The notes beneath the pieces were generated by a model. That model was given only the letters and a program-made list of their open reading frames with translations, did not search any database and was not told the origin of the DNA. Shown one piece after another: positions 44,010 through 52,217 of a stretch of 64,000 bases of DNA (its first letter is position 1; every line of letters starts with the position of its first letter). Location: positions 21,779-85,778 of the forward strand of contig CAMTMP010000015.1 in NCBI GenBank assembly GCA_947073545.1, in the 5' to 3' direction. Made by a program: the position numbers and the translations under genes. The stretch is from an uncultured bacterium. GTDB lineage: Bacteria > Bacillota > Clostridia > Lachnospirales > Lachnospiraceae.

Positions 44010-44060
44010 GTTTTTCTCCTATCCGCATTTCAAAGTGACTGTTACTTCAATGCATATCAT

Positions 44061-44191
44061 GCGTGTGAAGGTTGATTTCTCAAGGAGCCCTTCAAAGCAC
44101 GTCAGCACTTGACGAAGTTTTGTCGAGTTTAGTGCTGCTACGCGTTTTGCGAAGCGGAAGCGCGGCGACGCAGAAATCAACCTCCATACGC
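44061..44191. repeat. Long palindromic element, copy 2 (between aspS and gatC)
   Basis: Arms at 44061-44080 and 44172-44191 pair over 20 bases with two mismatched positions, the inner 12 being perfect (AGGTTGATTTCT). The core 44081-44171 matches the copy at 43549-43639. Only the innermost ATTTCT/AGAAAT of the arms is shared with the other copy, so the outer stem is preserved while its sequence changes. Confidence 0.75.
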
Positions 44192-44207
44192 TTCATATCT
44201 TTAAAAA

Positions 44208-45959
44208 CTACGCCCTCACTTTAATATGCACTTCCCTAAGCTGCTGCTCTGTCACGTCCCCCGGCGCACCGCACATCAAATCCTGCGCAGAGCCGCTCAT
44301 GGGGAAGGCGATCACCTCCCTGATGTTCTCCTCATTCCGCAGAAGCATAATCATACGGTCAATCCCCGGCGCCATGCCCGCATGAGGCGGTGCGCCGAAC
44401 TGGAACGCGTTGTACAGCGCGCCAAACTTGGTTTTCAACGTCTCCCCGTCATAACCCGCAATGGCAAACGCCTTCTCCATGATCTCCATGTCGTGATTGC
44501 GCACCGCGCCGGATGAGAGCTCCACGCCGTTGCAGACAATATCGTACTGATATGCCAGCACCTCCAAGGGATCCATGGTGTTCAGCGCCTCCAAACCGCC
44601 CTGCGGCATGGAAAAAGGATTGTGGGTAAAGCCAATCTGTTTCGTCTCCGGATCCCGCTCAAACATGGGGAAATCGTTGATATAGCAGAACCGATATGCA
44701 TTCTTTTCCAGCAGATCCAGTTTCTGCCCGAGCTCCGTGCGCAGCTGCCCCGCATAGAAAACCGCCCGCTCCTCCTTGTCCGCGATAAAGAAAATTGTGT
44801 CGCCTGCCGCAAGATCCGCCAGTTCGCGAAGTTCTCCCTTTTTCTCCTCCGGGATAAACTTGTCGATGGGCCCCTTGTAACTCAAATCCTCCGCCACTTC
44901 CAGATAGCCGAGACCACCCATGCCCATATCCGTGGCAAACTTTAGCAGCTTCTCATGGAAGCCCTTGGACATATCCTCATGCACCTTGATCGCCCGGACC
45001 GTTCTGCCCTGAAAAGGCTTGAAGGTACATGCCTGGAAAAAGTCTGTCAGATCTATAATCCGCAGCGGGTTTCTTAAATCGGGTTTATCCGTACCGAACT
45101 CCAGCATCGCCTGCCTATAGCTGATAACCGGGTAAGGCGCTTTGGTCACAGACGCCCCTTCCGGCGCAAATTTTTCAAACACGGCGGACAGTACCTCCTC
45201 ACCCACCGCAAACACATCTTCCTGCGTGGCGAAACTCATCTCAAAGTCCAACTGATAAAATTCGCCGGGCGAACGGTCCGCCCTCGCGTCCTCATCCCGG
45301 AAGCAGGGCGCGATCTGGAAATACCTGTCAAATCCCGACACCATCAGAAGCTGTTTGAACTGCTGAGGCGCCTGCGGCAAAGCGTAAAACTTGCCCTTAT
45401 ATTTTCTCGACGGAACGATGTAGTCTCTGGCACCCTCCGGGGATGACGCGCACAGAATCGGCGTCTGAATCTCCAAAAATCCCATCTCCGTCATTTTTTC
45501 CCGCAAGTAAGCAATCACCTTGGAGCGGAAAATGATGTTGTCCTTCACCTTCTGGTTGCGCAGATCGAGATAACGGTATTTTAACCGCACATCCTCCCTC
45601 GTTTCCTTGGAAGTCATAATCTCAAAGGGAAGCTGTCTGTAAACTCTGCCAAGCACATCCACCTTATGTGCCTCCAGCTCGATGGTTCCCGTGGGAATCC
45701 GGGGGTTGTACGTCTCCTCGTCCCGCTTCTCGATCAGACCCTCAATGGAAACACTCATCTCCTTGGACAAGCCCTCCAAAAGAGAAGTGTCCCGCATCAC
45801 CACCTGCAGCACGCCGTACATATCCCGCAGATCCACAAAGGACACACCGCCGTGATCCCTGATATTCTCGATCCAGCCTGCCACGCGCAGCTCCCCGCCT
45901 ATAGCGCTCTCGCTGATTTCCTGTAAAGTTACGTCCCTGTACTTGTTTTTGATAGTCAT
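44208..45959 (-). CDS. aspS: Aspartyl-tRNA synthetase
   Basis: A 583-residue bacterial-type class II AspRS. It has the N-terminal anticodon-binding OB domain (LRVAGWIENIRDHGGVSFVDLRD), class II motif 2 FRDEDARADRSPGEFYQLDFEMSF, the bacterial GAD insertion and motif 3 GMAPGIDRMIML. It charges tRNA(Asp), and in organisms with GatCAB may also supply Asp-tRNA(Asn) if non-discriminating. GAGGAG lies 8 bases before the ATG. It is preceded by a T-box leader, so expression should rise when tRNA(Asp) is uncharged. Confidence 0.97.
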   Translation of the reverse strand: MTIKNKYRDVTLQEISESAIGGELRVAGWIENIRDHGGVSFVDLRDMYGVLQVVMRDTSLLEGLSKEMSVSIEGLIEKRDEETYNPRIPTGTIELEAHKVDVLGRVYRQLPFEIMTSKETREDVRLKYRYLDLRNQKVKDNIIFRSKVIAYLREKMTEMGFLEIQTPILCASSPEGARDYIVPSRKYKGKFYALPQAPQQFKQLLMVSGFDRYFQIAPCFRDEDARADRSPGEFYQLDFEMSFATQEDVFAVGEEVLSAVFEKFAPEGASVTKAPYPVISYRQAMLEFGTDKPDLRNPLRIIDLTDFFQACTFKPFQGRTVRAIKVHEDMSKGFHEKLLKFATDMGMGGLGYLEVAEDLSYKGPIDKFIPEEKKGELRELADLAAGDTIFFIADKEERAVFYAGQLRTELGQKLDLLEKNAYRFCYINDFPMFERDPETKQIGFTHNPFSMPQGGLEALNTMDPLEVLAYQYDIVCNGVELSSGAVRNHDMEIMEKAFAIAGYDGETLKTKFGALYNAFQFGAPPHAGMAPGIDRMIMLLRNEENIREVIAFPMSGSAQDLMCGAPGDVTEQQLREVHIKVRA

Positions 45960-46112
45960 AACTGTCTCTCCTCTTCATAAATACGTTTTGTACAAGCAGA
46001 TTCGAGATACACTGCAGCTCTCATTCGCGCTGCCCGTCATAAGCCCTTCGAAACATTCGCTCATACAAACATGACTCATGTTCCGAAAATCTTTTGACTC
46101 TGCTTATACGAC

Positions 46113-46495
46113 AAAACGTCCCGGAACACATTGCTGTATTCCGGGACGGATATTATTGATTATCCGCGGTACCACCCGCATTGATAAGCCGCCATCTCAA
46201 TCAAGATGTAATCCGCCTTACCCTCTCAACCACTTAACGCGTGTCACGTACTGCCCTAGTCCCGATTATGACACCTATGTCGTTGACACTCGTGTCATGT
46301 TTAGTATCTTTCCTCCATGATACCTTATCACAAAATTCAGACAGTCTGCTCCGGAGTGTTCCCATCCCCGTCTTTCACAAACGGCGCTCTCAGTCGGTGA
46401 CGCCGTATTCCTGTCGCTTCCCTCAGGGTGAGTCTCCTTCATAGCATTTATCCGCAGAAATGTTTCCTGTCATAAAAACATCCGCGCATCTTTGT
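46113..46495 (-). promoter_or_regulatory. T-box leader of aspS
   Basis: Reading the minus strand, the leader contains the T-box core GGGTGGTACCGCG (46165-46177) followed by an intrinsic terminator: a 10-bp stem 46117-46126/46139-46148 with a TTTT run after it. The upstream part (46200-46490) is rich in stems as expected for stems I to III (for example CTGAGAGCGCC and the GGGGATGGGAACACTCC region). T-boxes bind the uncharged cognate tRNA and switch to antitermination. Several GAC triplets could be the specifier; I could not assign it by eye. The gene served is aspS, 150 bases downstream. Confidence 0.92.
46117..46148 (-). terminator. T-box regulated intrinsic terminator
   Basis: A 10-bp perfect stem (CGTCCCGGAA/TTCCGGGACG) with a 12-base loop ends in TTTT on the minus strand. 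It lies just after the T-box core, where the alternative antiterminator would use the 5' side of the stem. Confidence 0.85.
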
Positions 46496-46500
46496 ATACA

Positions 46501-46529
46501 TGTATAACATAATTTTTTCCCACATGCAA
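46501..46529 (-). promoter_or_regulatory. Promoter of the aspS transcript
   Basis: On the minus strand TTGCAT (46524-46529) and TATACA (46501-46506) are spaced by 17 bases, placing the transcription start near 46494, just before the T-box leader. Confidence 0.6.
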
Positions 46530-46601
46530 GTGTTTTATAACAAAAACAGGATGTGTACGCCAAAAAGTACAACAGCTATTCCCGCAAAAAAGTGACAGGA
46601 A

Positions 46602-46808
46602 CTACGCATCCAGCCTGTAAATGTCGTCCTCCAGCACTGCATCCAAATATTCCGCCGGAAGATACATCGTCTGTTTCACAGACATATTCACTCCTGCCGG
46701 CCACCCGCCTCTCAGGATATATTCTATGAGCTGCTTTAAATCCACTTCCCCTGTCATCGCAGGATTCATTTCTCCCTCACAAAGCTTTTGCAGAACCGCA
46801 ATCAAATC
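46602..46808 (-). pseudogene. Internal fragment of a DUF4143-type AAA ATPase
   Basis: Directly after the phosphatase stop codon (TGA 46811-46809), and in the same reading frame, about 68 codons continue with ...VDLKQLIEYILRGGWPAGVN and YLPAEYLDAVLEDDIYRLDA, then a stop. The RGGWP and Y-x-D-x-V-x-E-D-I phrases are typical of the middle of AAA/DUF4143 ATP-binding proteins. Both the N-terminal ATPase and the rest of the C-terminus are missing, and there is no start site, so this is a truncated relic. Confidence 0.7.
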
Positions 46809-47447
46809 TCATAAGTATATTCTCGCCGACCGCCCGATCTCCTCTGCATCCAGCTCCGTAAACCCGCCTGTCTCTTCATCATACGCGGCAAAGGTAATCC
46901 CGTCGTCCGCCTTACAGATCCGGTAAAGACTGCCCTGCGTGATACAGGCCGCCCTCCCTGTATAGGGAATCGTCTCCCCGGAAACCGCCTCCAGCAGTGC
47001 AAACAAAACCGCGCCGTGGGCCGTCAGTAGAATCCGCTCCGCATCGCAGAAAACATCCGTTATTTTTTGGAACGCCTGTCCCGCGCGCCTGATCAACGCC
47101 TCTTTAGACTCCATGCCCGGGCAGTCTCTGTCTGGGTACTTCGCTTTCATGTCATCCAGTGACATGCCCTCCCCTTCGCCAAAACTGCGCTCGATGAGAA
47201 GTTCCTCCACAACGATCTTCTCTTTCGGGTAATCCAGTCTGTGCGCCGCGATCTCCGCGGTCTCCCGCGCCCTCTTTAGGGGACTCGAGACAATGGCATC
47301 CAACCGTACGCCGAGCGCGCTTAAGCGCCGAACCGTATCATCAACCTGCACCCTTCCTTTTTCATTCAGCGGAATGTCCGTGTGCCCCTGCAAAAGCCGT
47401 TTTTTATTCCAGTCCGTCTCCCCGTGCCGCAGCAAATATATGTCCAT
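46809..47447 (-). CDS. Histidine phosphatase family protein (phosphoglycerate mutase-like)
   Basis: A 212-residue enzyme with the RHGETDWN catalytic motif (7-14), SSPLKRARETAEIAA and LLTAHGAVLFAL (second His). This branch includes cofactor-dependent phosphoglycerate mutases and small-molecule phosphatases such as alpha-ribazole phosphatase; the short length favours a phosphatase. The region after the second His (AVSGETIPYTGRAACITQGS) is slightly unusual. AAGAAGGG precedes the ATG by 9 bases. It is 89 bases after dapL. Confidence 0.88.
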   Translation of the reverse strand: MDIYLLRHGETDWNKKRLLQGHTDIPLNEKGRVQVDDTVRRLSALGVRLDAIVSSPLKRARETAEIAAHRLDYPKEKIVVEELLIERSFGEGEGMSLDDMKAKYPDRDCPGMESKEALIRRAGQAFQKITDVFCDAERILLTAHGAVLFALLEAVSGETIPYTGRAACITQGSLYRICKADDGITFAAYDEETGGFTELDAEEIGRSARIYL

Positions 47448-47536
47448 GTTCCGATACCCTTCTTTTCATCGTCCGAAAACTTCTTTCAAGCAAAAACAGA
47501 CTGCTTCCAGCTTAAGCCTCTGCTTCCCGTACTGCT

Positions 47537-48757
47537 TCAAGCTCCCAGCCTCTTAATCCGGTCAACAGCCTCCACCGTATTTTCATAGCTGCCAAACGCC
47601 GTCAGTCTGAAATATGTCTCGCCGCTCGGTCCGAAGCCCGACCCGGGCGTGCCGACCACATTCGCCGTCTCCAGCAGGTAGTCAAAGAACTCCCAGCTCG
47701 TCATGCCATTCGGCGCTTTCAGCCAGATATAAGGCGCATTGACGCCGCCGGAAACCTGGAACCCGGCCGATTTCAGCCCATCCAGAATATAAGCCGCATT
47801 CTTCATATAATAAGCGACCAGCTCTTTCGTCTCTCTCTTTCCTGCCTCACTGTAGACCGCCTCGCCTGCCCTCTGGATTATGTAAGGCGCGCCGTTGTAC
47901 TTCGTGCCATGCCGCCTTGCCCAGAGCCCGTGCAGCGCAGCATCCGCCACCATCAGTTCCTTCGGAACTACGGTAAAGCCCAGACGCACACCGGTAAAGC
48001 CTGCATTTTTCGAGAAAGAGCGAAGCTCGATGGCACAGGTTCTCGCCCCCTCGCACTCGTAAATGCTGTGGGGCACGTCCGGCTCGGATATATACGCCTC
48101 GTAAGCCGCGTCGTAAATGATAACGGAGCCGTTTTTATTTGCGTAATCCACCCACTCCTGCAGCTGTGCCTTTGTGATGGTGGAACCCGTCGGATTATTC
48201 GGAAAACACAGATAAATCAGATCCGGCACAGTCTTTGGCAGTTCCGGCGCAAAGCCGTTCCCCGCCGTGCATGGCATATAAATCACATCGCTCCAATTCC
48301 CTGTGCTCTCATCATAGACGCCTGTTCTGCCCGCCATCACGTTGGTGTCCACATACACCGGGTAGACGGGATCGCAGACCGCAATCTTATTGTCCGTGGC
48401 AAAAATTTCCTGGATGTTGCCGGAATCGCACTTTGCCCCATCGGAGACAAAAATCTCATCCGCATCTATCCGACAGCCCCTCGCCCCGTAATCGTTCTCT
48501 GCGATCGCCGTGCGCAAAAACTCGTAGCCCAGATCCGGCGCGTAGCCGCGGAATGTCTTTTCATCCGCCATCTCGTCCACCGCCCCGTGAAGCGCGCTGA
48601 TCACCGCAGGGGTAAGGGGCCTTGTCACATCGCCGATCCCCAGCCGGATAATCTTCTTGTCCGGGTGAGCCGCCGCGTAGGTGTTCACCTTTTTCCCAAT
48701 GGTGGAAAAAAGGTAACTTCCGGGTAATTTCAAGTAATTGTCATTCACCTTAACCAT
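47537..48757 (-). CDS. dapL: LL-diaminopimelate aminotransferase
   Basis: A 406-residue class I/II PLP aminotransferase. [22 protein letters not shown] is the standard DapL opening; [33 protein letters not shown] and [14 protein letters not shown] (PLP Lys) follow. It makes LL-diaminopimelate directly from tetrahydrodipicolinate for lysine and peptidoglycan. I favour the ATG at 48757, which gives the canonical N-terminus and has AGGAAGG upstream, over 48778. dapF, the next enzyme of the pathway, lies immediately upstream. Confidence 0.95.
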   Translation of the reverse strand: MVKVNDNYLKLPGSYLFSTIGKKVNTYAAAHPDKKIIRLGIGDVTRPLTPAVISALHGAVDEMADEKTFRGYAPDLGYEFLRTAIAENDYGARGCRIDADEIFVSDGAKCDSGNIQEIFATDNKIAVCDPVYPVYVDTNVMAGRTGVYDESTGNWSDVIYMPCTAGNGFAPELPKTVPDLIYLCFPNNPTGSTITKAQLQEWVDYANKNGSVIIYDAAYEAYISEPDVPHSIYECEGARTCAIELRSFSKNAGFTGVRLGFTVVPKELMVADAALHGLWARRHGTKYNGAPYIIQRAGEAVYSEAGKRETKELVAYYMKNAAYILDGLKSAGFQVSGGVNAPYIWLKAPNGMTSWEFFDYLLETANVVGTPGSGFGPSGETYFRLTAFGSYENTVEAVDRIKRLGA

Positions 48758-48839
48758 AATTATTTCATCCTTCCTCATCTTCTCTCATCTTTTACCGTGA
48801 GCGCCACGCTTTCCGAACGCCTTGTCTTGTTCCGTCTCT

Positions 48840-49673
48840 TTATATTTCCCCCTCGAAAACCGTCTCCGCAGGCCCCGTCATATAGACCAGATCCGCCTCC
48901 CTGTCCCATGTAATGACAAGGTCGCCGCCAAGAAGTTTTACCGTGACCGTCTCTTCCGTCAGGCCGTTCAGGACACAGGCTACCGCCACCGCGCAGGCAC
49001 CCGTACCGCAGGCAAGTGTTTCTCCTGTGCCTCGCTCCCACACCCGCATCTGCACGGTGTTTCTGTCAATCATCTTCACAAACTCCGTATTGGTTCGTCT
49101 CGGAAACCGCTCATGGTTCTCAAAATAAGGGCCGATTTCCTCGATGGCAAGGGCGTCCACGTCATCCAGATACACCACCGCATGCGGATTTCCCATTGAC
49201 ACACATGTCATTTTATAGTCCGTCCCCTGCACGCAGACCGTCTCGTCGATCACCCGCTCGTTCTCGCTGACCACCGGCACCGTCGCCGCCTTAAGCTCCG
49301 GCGCGCCCATATTGACTTTTACCTGTTCCACTTTTTCTTCTTTGACAATAAGCGTCAAATACTTGATGCTCCCCCCGCTTATGACTGTGATGTCAGTTTT
49401 ATCGGTAAGCCCCTTGTCGTAAACAAATTTCCCCACACAGCGGATGCCGTTGCCGCACATTTCCGCCCGGGTGCCATCCGCATTGTACATCTCCATCTCA
49501 AAGTCCGCCTCGTCTGACGGGTTGATGAAAATCACCCCGTCCCCGCCGATGCCGAAATGCCTGTCGCTCAGACGGCGCACCAGCGCCGGCTTCTCCTCCT
49601 GCGTTATTCGTTCGCGGCTTCCGTCCACATAGACATAATCATTGCCGCAGCCTTGCATTTTTGTGAATTTCAT
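48840..49673 (-). CDS. dapF: Diaminopimelate epimerase
   Basis: A 277-residue DapF. It has [18 protein letters not shown] at the start, the first catalytic Cys in [13 protein letters not shown] and the second in [13 protein letters not shown]. It interconverts LL- and meso-diaminopimelate. The start is set at 49673 (GGAG 6 bases upstream) where homology begins; the in-frame ATG at 49736 would add 21 unrelated residues and lies within a leader hairpin. dapF and dapL appear to be one transcript. Confidence 0.96.
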   Translation of the reverse strand: MKFTKMQGCGNDYVYVDGSRERITQEEKPALVRRLSDRHFGIGGDGVIFINPSDEADFEMEMYNADGTRAEMCGNGIRCVGKFVYDKGLTDKTDITVISGGSIKYLTLIVKEEKVEQVKVNMGAPELKAATVPVVSENERVIDETVCVQGTDYKMTCVSMGNPHAVVYLDDVDALAIEEIGPYFENHERFPRRTNTEFVKMIDRNTVQMRVWERGTGETLACGTGACAVAVACVLNGLTEETVTVKLLGGDLVITWDREADLVYMTGPAETVFEGEI

Positions 49674-49688
49674 GTCAGTCTCCATTCC

Positions 49689-49781
49689 GGAGCATCCCAT
49701 GTGTCGACAATTGCCCAAATCCCAAAGATCACGCAATGGTAAACAGGTTCGTGCGCCATCATGGTATATTTGGGATGCTCC
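49689..49781 (-). promoter_or_regulatory. Inverted-repeat leader of dapF
   Basis: GGAGCATCCC at 49689-49698 and GGGATGCTCC at 49772-49781 are a perfect 10-bp inverted repeat enclosing 73 bases that hold further pairing blocks (ATTGC/GCAAT; TTTGGGAT against ATCCCAAA). The near arm ends about 9 bases before the GGAG of dapF. It does not look like a lysine riboswitch to me. It may be a regulated leader or a simple long hairpin. Confidence 0.4.
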
Positions 49782-49805
49782 TGCGAAATTTACAGTTTTC
49801 CTTCA

Positions 49806-49833
49806 AGTATACATCATACATCCATCCTTGCAA
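49806..49833 (-). promoter_or_regulatory. Candidate promoter for dapF-dapL
   Basis: On the minus strand TTGCAA (49828-49833) and TATACT (49806-49811) are spaced by 16 bases, about 25 bases before the inverted-repeat leader. Confidence 0.5.
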
Positions 49834-49946
49834 AAATGCTACACTGACATACACGGCAGTCTTAATTTCTGCTATGTTTCGCCCTTCTGCTTCGCGGCCG
49901 CGCCTGATAAACACGATATCCCCCAAACCCGTCCCATAATATCAAG

Positions 49947-50495
49947 TCACAGCCGCATCATGGTGAGAACCATCTGCGCCTCTTCCACCAGATTGGTGCC
50001 ACTGTCCATGCTGCATTTTTGCAGATAGCGGTGCGCCTCCGCCTCTGTCATATGATTCCGGTTCATCAAAAGCGCTTTCGCTTCCTTAATCAGCCCTTCC
50101 TCCTGCGCGCTGCGCTCTCTGGGGCGCTGCCTTTCCCTCCTCTTTCGCCGCACAATCGTCTGCCCCATCATATCCACCGTATTGATCAGATCATGCACCT
50201 TAAGCGGCATAGCAAGACTCATAATATCGCCAAGATCACACTCCTGCAGCACGTTCGCAGAAGCGAGCAACAACATCTCAAAGCCTTTCGGAAGGCAGGC
50301 GTACAGTTCATGGTACATCATATCGGACATCCTGTAGCTGCAGATCACAAGCCCGTCATTCAGATCGTCCATTCTGCTGAGTGCATGGGAGCCTGTCGTG
50401 CACACGCTGTCTACCCGGAATCCGTTCTTTACAAGCAGATTGCGGATACCCTTGGCGTCCTCGGGTTTTGGCAGAACCACTATGATGTTAAACAC
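49947..50495 (-). CDS. ANTAR-domain response-regulator-like RNA-binding antiterminator
   Basis: A 182-residue protein. The N-terminal 120 residues have a receiver-like fold (FNIIVVLPKPEDAKGIRNLL, LVICSYRMSDMMYHEL, MLLLASANVLQE) but the classical acidic triad and phospho-Asp are not obvious. A basic linker (RRKRRERQRPRER) leads to an ANTAR domain: LIKEAKALLMNRNHMTEAEAHRYLQ and the final VEEAQMVL. ANTAR proteins bind paired hexaloop RNA hairpins to control transcription, mostly of nitrogen genes. The start is GTG with GAAGGGGG 7 bases upstream. It is directly downstream of glnA, whose leader carries a matching paired-hairpin candidate. Confidence 0.88.
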   Translation of the reverse strand: MFNIIVVLPKPEDAKGIRNLLVKNGFRVDSVCTTGSHALSRMDDLNDGLVICSYRMSDMMYHELYACLPKGFEMLLLASANVLQECDLGDIMSLAMPLKVHDLINTVDMMGQTIVRRKRRERQRPRERSAQEEGLIKEAKALLMNRNHMTEAEAHRYLQKCSMDSGTNLVEEAQMVLTMMRL

Positions 50496-50564
50496 ACGCG
50501 CACCCCCTTCCCTTATTCAAAACACATGTTATTTTCTGACTGTCCCACTGTTCATCGATAAAGT

Positions 50565-51899
50565 TTAAAACCGGTTCAGATACTCGTTTATCTCCCAATC
50601 AGTAACCTGACTGCGATAGCGGTTCCATTCCTCCCTTTTCAGCGCAATGTACTTCTCAAACACATGGTCTCCCAGCGTCTTTCTCATAAACGCATCCTTC
50701 TCCATGCAGGAAATCGCTTCCGCCAGTGTCCCCGGCAGCTCCTCTATCTTCCGCGCTCTCCGCTCCTGCTCGCTCATATGGAAAATATTGCAGTCCACGC
50801 TCTCCGGTACAGGTGTCTGTTTCCTTATTCCGTCAAGCCCTGCCCGCAGAACTGCTGCCAACGCCAGATACGGATTTGCCGTCGGATCAGGACTGCGCAG
50901 CTCCATCCGGGCCGCGTCTTTCGCCGCCGCCGGAATACGGATGAGCGAGCTCCGGTTTGTGGCGCTCCATGCAATGTACACCGGCGCCTCAAAACCCGGC
51001 ACAAGCCTTTTATAAGAATTGACAATCGGATTCATAATCGCTGTCATGCCGCGCATATGCTCCATAATACCGCCCAGAAAAGCATATGCGTCACGGCTCA
51101 GCCCATAGGCGCCTTTTTCATCCGCAAAAATATTTTTCCCGTCCTTTAAAAGCGACATGTTGATATGCATACCGGAGCCGTTCAAGCCATATCTTGGCTT
51201 CGGCATAAAACTGGCATGCAGCCCGTGTCTTTTTGCAATGGTTCTGACGGCCAGCTTAAAAGTCATAATATTGTCCGCTGTCGTCAGCGCGTCGTCATAT
51301 CGGAAACTGATTTCATGCTGTGCCGGCGCCACATCATGATGCGAAGCCTCCACAACAAACCCCATATCTTCCAGCGTGAGTACCATATCACGCCTCGCAT
51401 TCTCCCCGAAGTCTACCGGACCGACATCAAAATAACCCGCCTTTTCGTGAGTAATCGTGGTAGGCATTCCGTTGTCGTCCAGATGGAACAGGAAAAATTC
51501 GCACTCCGCTCCCACACGGAATGTAAATCCCATCTCTTCCGCCTCACGAACCGCCCGTTTCAGCACATAGCGCGGATCACCCGCAAAAGGCGTTCTGTCG
51601 GGACGGTGCACATCACAGATCAGACGCGCTACCTTTCCCTGCTGGGGTCTCCAAGGAAATATTTCCAGCGTACTGTAATCCGGGTGCAGATACATGTCCG
51701 ACTCCTCCACACCTGCAAAACCTTTAATGGAAGAGCCGTCAAACATGCAGTCATTGTCAAGAGCCTTCTCAAGCTGCCCCGCCGTGATCGCCAGATTTTT
51801 CAAGTTACCGAAAATGTCCGTGAACTGAAGTCTGATAAACTCCACGTCCTCCTCTTCAACCAGCTTTATGATATCTTCCCTGCCATAGTTCTTTTTCAT
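50565..51899 (-). CDS. glnA: Glutamine synthetase, type I
   Basis: A 444-residue GSI of Firmicutes length. It has FTDIFGNLKNLAIT, MFDGSSIKGFAGVEESDMYL, metal-binding VGAECEFFLF, HVAPAQHEISFRY-type segment (HHDVAPAQHEISFRYDD), GSGMHIN and ATNRSSLIRIPA, ending RYRSQVTDWEINEYL. It makes glutamine from glutamate, ammonia and ATP. The transcript starts from a strong promoter at 52071-52099 and runs through two small hairpins before the coding region. The ANTAR gene follows after 69 bases. Confidence 0.97.
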   Translation of the reverse strand: MKKNYGREDIIKLVEEEDVEFIRLQFTDIFGNLKNLAITAGQLEKALDNDCMFDGSSIKGFAGVEESDMYLHPDYSTLEIFPWRPQQGKVARLICDVHRPDRTPFAGDPRYVLKRAVREAEEMGFTFRVGAECEFFLFHLDDNGMPTTITHEKAGYFDVGPVDFGENARRDMVLTLEDMGFVVEASHHDVAPAQHEISFRYDDALTTADNIMTFKLAVRTIAKRHGLHASFMPKPRYGLNGSGMHINMSLLKDGKNIFADEKGAYGLSRDAYAFLGGIMEHMRGMTAIMNPIVNSYKRLVPGFEAPVYIAWSATNRSSLIRIPAAAKDAARMELRSPDPTANPYLALAAVLRAGLDGIRKQTPVPESVDCNIFHMSEQERRARKIEELPGTLAEAISCMEKDAFMRKTLGDHVFEKYIALKREEWNRYRSQVTDWEINEYLNRF

Positions 51900-51995
51900 G
51901 CCATACCTGCCTTTCCTTCTCTACTTATTACATAGCCGCAATCGAGCAGGAGTTTTTCACCCTATTCACTGCTCAGCCTGCGTGCCTCGTCAAGA

Positions 51996-52059
51996 GCAAA
52001 CTTTCCTGTATGAATCTGCACATAACAAAAGGACGCTCTATCCCTGTAAGAACGCCCTT
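51996..52059 (-). promoter_or_regulatory. Paired-hexaloop hairpins in the glnA leader (candidate ANTAR target)
   Basis: Two hairpins follow the transcription start. Hairpin 1 (52029-52059) has an 11-bp stem with two wobbles and a loop ACAGGG (52042-52047) closed by a U-A pair plus one bulged base. Hairpin 2 (51996-52019) has a 7-bp stem, a two-base bulge, a closing U-A pair and loop ACAGGA (52004-52009). Both loops have A at position 1 and G at position 4, the defining feature of ANTAR-binding RNA. They are about 9 bases apart. Downstream GAGCAG/CTGCTC blocks can form a competing stem, but without a U-tract. Confidence 0.6.
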
Positions 52060-52070
52060 GTTCGGTATCA

Positions 52071-52099
52071 ATTATATCAGTTAAGTTATTCTTTTTCAA
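52071..52099 (-). promoter_or_regulatory. Promoter of glnA
   Basis: On the minus strand TTGAAA (52094-52099) and a consensus TATAAT (52071-52076) are spaced by 17 bases; start of transcription is expected near 52064, a few bases before hairpin 1. Confidence 0.8.
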
Positions 52100-52217
52100 G
52101 TCTTATGTACATCGTTTGTAAGACCTGCAGATTACCCCTGCTTTCAAAATCCCCACGCATAAACCCATCCCAACCCACATAAACTGTAAAAAAAGAATCA
52201 CTGTGGGGATTATCTGT

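Noticed and set aside
47909..48727. A 272-codon open frame on the plus strand
   Set aside because: Antisense shadow of dapL in GC-rich DNA; composition is His/Arg-rich and no family is recognisable.
49689..49781. Lysine riboswitch before dapF
   Set aside because: The leader is under 100 bases and lacks the five-helix junction and conserved blocks of the L-box.
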